Assembly: GCA_023430625.1 (NCBI GenBank)
Contig: JAEZAA010000193.1
Location: 1 to 25,715, forward strand
Reading direction: 5' to 3'
From: Pseudomonadota bacterium
GTDB taxonomy: Bacteria; Pseudomonadota; Gammaproteobacteria; Pseudomonadales; Oleiphilaceae
Length of the DNA: 25,715 bases
Shown one piece after another: positions 20,394 to 25,715 of the stretch. Made by a program: the position numbers and the translations under genes. Within the stretch, counting starts at the first letter, position 1. Every line of letters begins with the position of its first letter. Under the pieces are notes generated by a model, which had not been told where the DNA came from, did no database searches, and saw only the letters and a program-made list of their open reading frames with translations.

Positions 20394-22594
20394 GACAACT
20401 GCCAACCATCCTGCTTGTGTTCCTGCTGAGCGCGGTAGCCTTTGCCGCGTCGGCGTCACCGCCTCCGGAATCTCCTGTCACCGACGCCAAGCGTCCGGTC
20501 ATCGCCCTTGCCCTGAGTGGCGGGGGCGCCCGCGGCATTGCCCATGTGGGGGTGCTCAAGGTTCTGGAGGAGCTGCGCATCCCGATCGACCTGATCGTCG
20601 CGACCAGTGCTGGCGCGGCGGCGGGTGGGCTTTACGCCATGGGCTATCCCGCCCACAACATCGAGGAGGTGCTGCTGGCGATGGATTTCGGGATCGGCTT
20701 CGAGGATCAGACGCCGCGCGCGGAGCAATCCTTTCGTCGCAAGGAAGACCAGCGTTCCTACCTCATCGACTTCGACGTCGGCTTTAACAATGGCCGCTTT
20801 CAGCTGCCCCGCGGCCTGGTTCAAGGCCAGCGCCTGCGCCTGCTTCTCAATGACATGACCCAGGCCCTGCCCGCCCTGGACTTCGATCAGCTGCCCATCC
20901 GCTTCCGGGCCCTGGCCACGGACCTCACCACGGGGGAAGAAGTGGTGCTCAGCCAGGGCAACCTGGCCGAAGCCATTCATGCCAGCATGGCCATTCCAGG
21001 TGTGTTCGAGCCACTGGAGCTGGATGGACGCTTGCTGGTGGATGGCGGCATCGCCAATAACCTACCCATCGAGCTGGCCCGCAAGCTGGGTGCCGATGTG
21101 GTCATCGCCGTGGATATCAGTACACCGTTTCGAACCGATGAGCAGTTGGAATCGGTGGTGGACGTCATGGACCAGCTCACCAATATCCTGACGCGGCGCA
21201 ACGTGGATGCCCAGATTGCCACCCTGCGCCCCCAGGACGTCATGATCCGGCCGGATCTGGCGGTTTACTCCAATACCGACTTCGAGGCGGCACTGGACAT
21301 CCTGGAGCAAGGCAGCTCCGCCGCACGGGAGGTTGCCCATCAGCTCGAGCGCTACAGCCTGTCACGGGAAGACTACCAAACCTACCGGCAGGCCACCCGC
21401 AAGCTCACGCCGAAGCCGCCTCGGGTGGACCGGATCGTGGTCCGCAACCGCTCCCATATTTCCGATGCCTTTATCCTCTCCCATATCCGGCAGGACATCG
21501 GCAAGTCCCTTAACCTGGACCGGCTCGACACCGATGTGCGGCGGATTTACGGCCTGGGCTATTTTGGTCAGGTCAGTTATCACCTGGAGGAACGGCCGAC
21601 CGGGAACGATCTGGTGATTGAGGCGACGGAGAAAAGCTGGGGGCCGAACTATCTGCGGTTCGGCCTCAACATCGAAGAGGACTTCCAGGGCCAGAGCAAT
21701 TACAACCTGGCCGCGAATTACACCCTGACTGCGCTCAACCCGCTGGGAGCGGAGTGGGTCAATGGCCTGACCATCGGCAGCGAACCCGAGTTGTATTCCG
21801 AGTTCTACCAGCCCTTGTCCTTCGAATCGAGTTACTTCTTCTCGGCCCGCGCCAACTACCGCCGTCTGACCATCAAGGACTACGACGACGGCCAGACCAC
21901 GGCTCAATATCAGGTGGAACGCTATAGCGGTTCGCTGGGACTGGGTAAGGAATTCAGCAACTGGGGCCGGGCGGAATTGCGGGTGGAAGTGGGCCGTGGC
22001 GACACGGAAGCTCAGGTCGGTGTGCCGGACACGGAAGATGGCGAGTTCAAGATTGGCGAATACCAGCTGGACCTCAGCTACGACACCCTGGACAACGTCA
22101 ACTTCCCCACCAAGGGCGCTTATGCCAACCTCAATTACGCGCTGTCGCGTCCGGCCCTGGGTGCGGACAAGATCTATGACCGGCTCAATTCGTCCCTGAT
22201 CTTCGTGGGTAGCGTACGCCGCTATACGGTCAGCGCGCGGGCAACGGCCTCGATCCTGCTGCGGCGCGAGGGCAGCGTGGAGAACGCGGCCCGTCTCGGC
22301 GGCTTTCTCAACCTGTCCGGCTTCAACCAGAACGAGCTGACGGGCGAGGATGCGGCGCTGGTCTCAGTCGTGGCTTATCGCCGCTTTGGGCGCTCGCTGC
22401 CTTATTATCTGGGTGCGTCGTTCGAGATGGGCAACGTCTGGACCGTAGAAGATCACTTCCGCGACGTGGATCCAATCCAGGCCGGCAGTCTGTTCGCGGG
22501 AGTCGACACCTTTCTGGGACCGGTGATCCTGGCCTTCGGCTTTGCGGAAGAAAGCCGCTCCAGCCTCTACCTGAATATCGGACAGGCGTTCTAG
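20390..22594 (+). CDS. Patatin-like phospholipase with BamA-type barrel (PlpD-like, type Vd)
   Basis: 734-residue outer-membrane protein. Residues 1-22 are a signal peptide. The patatin domain (about 35-320) has the oxyanion loop SGGGARG (43-49), the nucleophile S73 and the partner D218 in VDGGIANNLP. A POTRA-like domain follows (about 345-420, RVDRIVVRNRSHISDAFI), then a 16-strand Omp85-type barrel (about 425-734). It ends in phenylalanine, as expected for a BAM substrate. In PlpD of Pseudomonas aeruginosa this architecture secretes a class A phospholipase. The nucleophile elbow here reads A71-T-S-A-G75 rather than the usual GxSxG; the catalytic Ser-Asp pair is kept, so activity is likely but altered specificity is possible. 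Its ATG overlaps the stop of the preceding gene. Confidence 0.92.
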   Translation: MRQLPTILLVFLLSAVAFAASASPPPESPVTDAKRPVIALALSGGGARGIAHVGVLKVLEELRIPIDLIVATSAGAAAGGLYAMGYPAHNIEEVLLAMDFGIGFEDQTPRAEQSFRRKEDQRSYLIDFDVGFNNGRFQLPRGLVQGQRLRLLLNDMTQALPALDFDQLPIRFRALATDLTTGEEVVLSQGNLAEAIHASMAIPGVFEPLELDGRLLVDGGIANNLPIELARKLGADVVIAVDISTPFRTDEQLESVVDVMDQLTNILTRRNVDAQIATLRPQDVMIRPDLAVYSNTDFEAALDILEQGSSAAREVAHQLERYSLSREDYQTYRQATRKLTPKPPRVDRIVVRNRSHISDAFILSHIRQDIGKSLNLDRLDTDVRRIYGLGYFGQVSYHLEERPTGNDLVIEATEKSWGPNYLRFGLNIEEDFQGQSNYNLAANYTLTALNPLGAEWVNGLTIGSEPELYSEFYQPLSFESSYFFSARANYRRLTIKDYDDGQTTAQYQVERYSGSLGLGKEFSNWGRAELRVEVGRGDTEAQVGVPDTEDGEFKIGEYQLDLSYDTLDNVNFPTKGAYANLNYALSRPALGADKIYDRLNSSLIFVGSVRRYTVSARATASILLRREGSVENAARLGGFLNLSGFNQNELTGEDAALVSVVAYRRFGRSLPYYLGASFEMGNVWTVEDHFRDVDPIQAGSLFAGVDTFLGPVILAFGFAEESRSSLYLNIGQAF

Positions 22595-22619
22595 ATCAGC
22601 ACATCCTGCCCGCCTGGTA

Positions 22620-23090
22620 TCAGGCGCCCGGCGCCCAGGCCAGCCCCTGATCCTCAGGTATGAAGCCTTCACTCAGCAACTCATAGCGCGCGGTCTGGCA
22701 GTGACCGGCCACCGGCTCGGCACGCAGCGTGCGCAGTTCGTCGCCGACCCGGGCGCCCAGCAAGGCCTGATCGTGGCGGTCTCGCAGGAACACCTCGTCA
22801 CCGGGATAGAACCGCAGCAACACCTGGTCCTGCATGATCCTGACCACCTCGGCGATGCCCCGGACCCGGCGCTCCGTACAAGGTGCGGTTGCCGTGTCCG
22901 CTGCCGCCTGGCGGCTCGTCTCTTCGACATCCAGAGTTCTGTCGATTTTCGCCAGCGTCCGCGGCGTTGCCGGCTGCGCGGAATCCGCCTCGCCACCCAA
23001 AAAACTCAACCAACCAAAACTACGGGACGACTGGGCACAGCCAGCCAGTAGCACGGCCAACACAACAACCAAGGGAAACGCCAACGGCAT
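22620..23090 (-). CDS. Predicted lipoprotein of unknown function
   Basis: 156 residues with a short signal peptide (PLAFPLVVVLAVLLAGC) and a lipobox LLAGC with acylated C18. No Asp follows the cysteine, so outer-membrane sorting is expected. The N-terminal third after the lipobox is low-complexity and charged. Residues about 72-150 contain a compact segment (GIAEVVRIMQDQVLLRFYPGDEVFL, then ARVGDELRTLRAEPVAGHC) that looks like a small beta-rich fold. Two further cysteines flank it. I do not recognise a family. No Shine-Dalgarno is visible before the ATG. The gene is convergent with the patatin gene 25 bp away; a 154-bp, partly AT-rich gap (AAAATATTTT at 23206-23215) separates it from the thioesterase gene. 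Confidence 0.72.
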   Translation of the reverse strand: MPLAFPLVVVLAVLLAGCAQSSRSFGWLSFLGGEADSAQPATPRTLAKIDRTLDVEETSRQAAADTATAPCTERRVRGIAEVVRIMQDQVLLRFYPGDEVFLRDRHDQALLGARVGDELRTLRAEPVAGHCQTARYELLSEGFIPEDQGLAWAPGA

Positions 23091-23244
23091 AGGGGGAGCA
23101 CCGATTCGGAAGTACCAACAAGCCCAATCGTGCAGGAGGAAACTGCAGGACGCCTATTCTATCCAAAGCGGTGTGAAACGCACTATAGGGGAACCCTGCA
23201 ACAAGAAAATATTTTTTGTCAGGGCCACGGCGATCGATAACCGG

Positions 23245-23706
23245 TCAGGTCCCGCTGGCGGGATCCTCGGCCACCAACACCCGTTCGTGAAACTCCACAT
23301 ACTCCGGCGGCATGCGCCGCGGCCGGCCATTGGCCAGATCGATGCAGACATAGGTGACCTTGGCGCGCAGAACGGTCCGGCCGTCCTCGACCCGTATCAG
23401 CTGAAACCGGCGTTCGCTGTGCAGGCGGCCGTCGCAGCCGGTGATCCAGGTCGCCATCATCAGCTCATCGCCCTGATAACAGGCGCCCAGGTAATCCACC
23501 TCGGTGCGGCGTATCGCCATGGCCCGCTGAAACTGTTCATACAGGTCCCAGCCAAAGCCAATGCTTTCCACATGCTGCCAGCTCAGCTCTTCCATCCAGC
23601 GCAGGTACACCTGGTTGTTCGTGTGGCCCAGGCGATCAATGTCCTCCGGCTTCACCCGAATCGACATGGTGTAGGGCGTAGCGAGATCCCAATCTAAGGT
23701 ACTCAT
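23245..23706 (-). CDS. Hot-dog acyl-CoA thioesterase (4HBT/YbgC-FadM type)
   Basis: 153 residues, one hot-dog domain. Members hydrolyse acyl-CoA thioesters in the cytoplasm. The catalytic signature is DIDRLGHTNNQVYLRWMEE, with the nucleophile or general-base D24 and the G27-H28-x-N-N loop. VDYLGACYQGDEL and the C-terminal PEYVEFHERV are also typical. The ATG at 23706 was chosen from the family length; an open frame continues 63 residues upstream into the intergenic region without similarity. No strong ribosome site is seen. YbgC normally sits with tol-pal, which is absent here, so a FadM-like or other role in fatty-acid turnover is equally possible. The substrate cannot be read from the sequence. 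Confidence 0.88.
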   Translation of the reverse strand: MSTLDWDLATPYTMSIRVKPEDIDRLGHTNNQVYLRWMEELSWQHVESIGFGWDLYEQFQRAMAIRRTEVDYLGACYQGDELMMATWITGCDGRLHSERRFQLIRVEDGRTVLRAKVTYVCIDLANGRPRRMPPEYVEFHERVLVAEDPASGT

Positions 23707-23862
23707 GGTACAACGGATGTCCTCGGGGCGTACGGAACCCAAATAGTAGCGAAAGTGGGCGGGGGTGGAAACGTTCAGGTTTGCGCACTGGCCAACGTAA
23801 AACAATGTAAATAGCGAACCCCGTCTCTGTAAATCGCCGCAGCAATTGGTTACAGTTTGTAC

Positions 23863-23958
23863 ATGCGCAAGCGCTCCAGCGGCCGGCCAGCCCAATGGCC
23901 CTGCAAGAGCACCCCCTCACTTGTCGCGATGTTGGTTTACGTAGTTAGGTTTATGTAG
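23863..23958 (+). other. Possible 31-residue small ORF before an orphan terminator
   Basis: The 622 bp between the thioesterase start (23706) and slyD (24329) hold no established gene. On the plus strand an ATG at 23863 opens 31 codons ending in TAG at 23958. The product has a basic start (MRKRSSGRP) and a hydrophobic end (LVAMLVYVVRFM). The 3' end overlaps two 11-bp direct repeats (23934-23944 and 23948-23958), and the terminator hairpin begins 18 nt later. No Shine-Dalgarno is visible. A non-coding RNA ending at the same terminator is an equal alternative. Confidence 0.25.
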
Positions 23959-23976
23959 CAACCTCCAGTGGATTTG

Positions 23977-24000
23977 GCCCGCCTTGAGCGGGCTTTTTTT
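23977..24000 (+). terminator. Strong intrinsic terminator without an annotated upstream gene
   Basis: A GCCCGC stem (23977-23982), a 5-nt loop and GCGGGC (23988-23993) are followed by seven T residues. It is oriented for plus-strand transcription. The nearest plus-strand gene upstream, the patatin, ends 1.4 kb away and two minus-strand genes lie between, so an unannotated short transcript is likely to end here. Confidence 0.85.
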
Positions 24001-24136
24001 ATCCAGCGCCTTGGTGGGCAAGCCGATTCCTCCAGAGCTCCAGTCCGCCCACGCATATTTTGCCTGACCGTTGTTGCGCCGGACTCTCGGTTGTGAGTCC
24101 GCCCTTACTGCTTAAGGAAGAGCCACCCGTGAAAAC

Positions 24137-24165
24137 TTGTGCTCGCTTCGGCAACTCCTTAGACT
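24137..24165 (+). promoter_or_regulatory. Candidate slyD promoter
   Basis: TTGTGC (24137-24142), a 17-bp spacer and TAGACT (24160-24165) match the consensus at three and four of six bases. It would give a slyD leader of about 155 nt. Upstream, 24080-24101 holds a 7-bp hairpin (CGGACTC/GAGTCCG) with no T-run. Confidence 0.35.
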
Positions 24166-24223
24166 GAACTCTGATGCGGTGATCGATGCGCCCCCGCTGT
24201 TGAATGATGACACTGGAAGCTTT

Positions 24224-24303
24224 CCAATGGCATTGGTGATGGGTGGCAGCGGCCTCGATTGGCGCTTCTCGACCGCCAGCGGTCGTGAGACCGCTGCACT
24301 CAC
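24224..24303 (+). promoter_or_regulatory. Structured 5' leader of slyD
   Basis: The leader contains the inverted repeat CCAATG-G-CATTGG (24224-24236) and a perfect 8-bp hairpin CAGCGGTC/GACCGCTG (24277-24296) closed by a GUGA (GNRA-type) tetraloop. The loop plus its closing G (24285-24289) is complementary to CTCAC at 24299-24303, so a pseudoknot is conceivable. It matches no riboswitch class that I recognise. Confidence 0.4.
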
Positions 24304-24328
24304 CCATATTGAAGCAAGGTAAAGATTT

Positions 24329-24808
24329 ATGTCCCATGCCAGACAACGTGTCGTTTCCATTCACTACACCTTGACCAACGATCAAGGCGAAGTGCTGGAC
24401 AGCTCCGAAGGACGCGAACCGTTGAGCTATCTCGAAGGCGCGCAAAATATCATTCCCGGCCTGGAAAACGCCCTGGTGTCTCTGCAGCAAGGTGACAGCC
24501 TGAAAGTTTCGGTCGAGCCCCAGGACGCCTACGGCGAGCGCCATGACCACCTGGTGCAGTCCGTTCCCCGCAGCGCCTTCGAAGGTGTGGATGAAGTCCT
24601 GCCCGGCATGCAGTTCCATGCGGAAACGCCCAACGGTCTGCAGGTGATTCAAGTGGTCGGCGTGGACGGCGACTCCGTCACCATCGATGCCAACCACCCG
24701 CTGGCTGGCGAGCGTCTGCACTTTGACGTGGAAATCGTCAACGCCCGTGACGCCTCCGAGGAAGAGATCGCCCATGGTCATTCCCACGACGGCGGTCACC
24801 ACCACTGA
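24329..24808 (+). CDS. slyD: FKBP-type peptidyl-prolyl isomerase SlyD
   Basis: Cytoplasmic prolyl isomerase, chaperone and metal-binding protein; in E. coli SlyD delivers nickel for hydrogenase maturation. The product is 159 residues. The FKBP fold covers about 1-70 and 125-145 (VVSIHYTLTNDQGEVLDSS, YLEGAQNIIPGLENAL, EPQDAYGER). The chaperone insert-in-flap lies at about 70-125 (VQSVPRSAFEG, then GMQFHAE). The C-terminal tail EEEIAHGHSHDGGHHH is histidine-rich but shorter than in E. coli and lacks cysteines, so metal binding is likely weaker or different. AAGG lies 9 nt before the ATG. It ends ahead of a strong shared terminator. Confidence 0.94.
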   Translation: MSHARQRVVSIHYTLTNDQGEVLDSSEGREPLSYLEGAQNIIPGLENALVSLQQGDSLKVSVEPQDAYGERHDHLVQSVPRSAFEGVDEVLPGMQFHAETPNGLQVIQVVGVDGDSVTIDANHPLAGERLHFDVEIVNARDASEEEIAHGHSHDGGHHH

Positions 24809-24888
24809 GCAAGAAGCCGCTGGTGTCCTGGCTATCTGGGCGCCTTGGTTCGTCCTGACGGAACGTGCCGCCGGTGTTTATGCTTTTC

Positions 24889-24947
24889 GCAATCGCTACG
24901 CTTTTTGCGATTGCCAATTAAAAAACGGGTCAATCGACCCGTTTTTT
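24889..24947. terminator. Bidirectional intrinsic terminator between slyD and terC
   Basis: CGGGTC (24926-24931) and GACCCG (24936-24941) form a stem with an AATC loop, flanked by six A residues (24920-24925) and six T residues (24942-24947), so it works on both strands. A second hairpin just upstream pairs GCAATCGC (24889-24896) with GCGATTGC (24907-24914). The position between convergent genes fits termination of both. Confidence 0.92.
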
Positions 24948-24975
24948 ATTGCCATGATTTAGATGTTTTCCAGAG

Positions 24976-25715
24976 TTATTCCAGCTTTTCCAGCACATCC
25001 TCGTTCAGGCGCTTGTGCAGCTTGACCGGCTTCTCCGCTTTCGTCGTCTTCTTGCGCAGCCGCAAGTTGAGCAACTCCACCACCACTGAAAACGCCATGG
25101 CGAAGTAGATGTAGCCCTTGGGAATGTGGAGATCCAGGCCCTCGCCCATCAGTGCAAAACCAATCAGGATGAGGAAGCTCAGGGCCAGCATCTTGATGGT
25201 CGGGTGCTGATCGACAAACTCGCCAATCGCCTTGGCTGCAAACATCATCACCAGCACGGCAATAACAATCGCGATGACCATAACCTGGACATGATCGGCC
25301 ATGCCCACGGCGGTAATGACCGAGTCCAGACTAAATACGATGTCGATGATGGCAATCTGCACGAGGATACTGGCAAAGCTAACGGCGGCTTTAATCTGCG
25401 GCCCCTCGTCGTGGGAGCCTTCCAGACTGTTGTGAATCTCATGGGTACTCTTGGCGAGCAGAAACAGCCCTCCCCCCAGCAGGATCACGTCCCGTCCGGA
25501 GATCTCGTAATCCAGCACGGTAAACCAGGGATCGGTGAGGCCCATGACCCAGGCCAGCGACAGCAGCAGCGCGATCCGGGTCACCATGGCCAGCCCAAGC
25601 CCGATGACCCGCGCCCGTTGGCGCTGGGCTTCAGGCAGGCGGCCCACCAGGATGGAAATGAAAATGATGTTGTCGATGCCCAGCACGATTTCCAGGGCCG
25701 TCAGTGTTGCCAGCG
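24976..25715 (-). CDS. TerC-family integral membrane protein, 5' end beyond window
   Basis: About 246 residues are visible; the frame is open at the window edge and probably about 10-15 N-terminal residues are missing. TerC proteins are multi-span inner-membrane proteins, several of which act in metal (for example manganese) export or homeostasis. The conserved acidic membrane motifs are present: LEIVLGIDNIIFISILV at the visible N-terminus and IDIVFSLDSVITAVGM in the middle, each with the key Asp. At least six hydrophobic segments can be picked out (ALLLSLAWVMGL, VILLGGGLFLLA, VMVIAIVIAVLVMMFA, ALSFLILIGFALM and others). The C-terminus is a charged cytoplasmic tail. It belongs to the short YgaP/YgdQ-like group without CBS domains. 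It is convergent with slyD and shares its terminator. Confidence 0.92.
   Translation of the reverse strand, partial: LATLTALEIVLGIDNIIFISILVGRLPEAQRQRARVIGLGLAMVTRIALLLSLAWVMGLTDPWFTVLDYEISGRDVILLGGGLFLLAKSTHEIHNSLEGSHDEGPQIKAAVSFASILVQIAIIDIVFSLDSVITAVGMADHVQVMVIAIVIAVLVMMFAAKAIGEFVDQHPTIKMLALSFLILIGFALMGEGLDLHIPKGYIYFAMAFSVVVELLNLRLRKKTTKAEKPVKLHKRLNEDVLEKLE

Noticed and set aside
23245..23895. Longer 216-residue form of the thioesterase
   Set aside because: The extra 63 N-terminal residues have no hot-dog similarity and would extend beyond the family length; the ATG at 23706 fits better.
24137..24322. 61-codon open frame ending 6 bp before slyD
   Set aside because: It begins at a TTG inside the likely promoter, has no ribosome site, and its sequence is explained by the structured leader.
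1..25715. tRNA or rRNA genes
   Set aside because: No cloverleaf with a T-loop GGTTCRANYCC-type signature or rRNA-like segment was found by reading both strands; short matches were not supported.

Overview
The window looks like a stretch of a high-GC (roughly 60-65%) gammaproteobacterial chromosome. The evidence is a class I adenylate cyclase, the lptM-lysA-dapF-DUF484-xerC-HAD run typical of Pseudomonas/Marinobacter-type genomes, a short SlyD, a type Vd patatin and TerC. The carotenoid block suggests a pigmented, possibly marine or saline-habitat bacterium. The genus cannot be fixed from sequence alone. No tRNA, rRNA, CRISPR array, insertion sequence or prophage was seen.

Layout. (1) 1-5302: a zeaxanthin-glucoside type carotenoid cluster. 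On the minus strand fni (type 2 isopentenyl-diphosphate isomerase), crtX, crtY and crtI (cut by the window edge) overlap end to end. crtE is divergent on the plus strand. The 120-bp gap between crtE and fni holds one near-perfect 24-bp palindrome overlapping promoter elements of both sides. (2) 5616-13516: cyaA, then lptM, lysA, dapF, a DUF484 gene, xerC and a YigB-like HAD phosphatase, all plus strand: cAMP signalling, LPS-assembly lipoprotein, lysine/DAP synthesis and chromosome dimer resolution. (3) 13677-18715: a diguanylate cyclase, a REP-like double hairpin, a DUF2789 gene, a BvgS/EvgS-like hybrid histidine kinase and a small secreted protein. (4) 18839-22594: small conserved genes (DUF2470, DUF2905 with a 20-bp tandem repeat at its end), then a two-gene operon of an unusual repeat protein and a patatin-BamA (PlpD-like) outer-membrane protein. 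(5) 22620-25715: a lipoprotein, a hot-dog thioesterase, a 622-bp intergenic region with an orphan terminator and a structured slyD leader, slyD, a bidirectional terminator and a 5'-truncated terC.

How the genes work together. Fni balances IPP and DMAPP, CrtE makes GGPP, and (after a CrtB outside the window) CrtI, CrtY and CrtX desaturate, cyclise and glucosylate. A hydroxylase (CrtZ) is also expected outside. Most of the rest is housekeeping. No wholly new system is obvious. The best leads are the shared crt operator, the LSLAP-repeat protein translationally coupled to a patatin with an altered nucleophile elbow, and the orphan terminator with a possible 31-residue small ORF.
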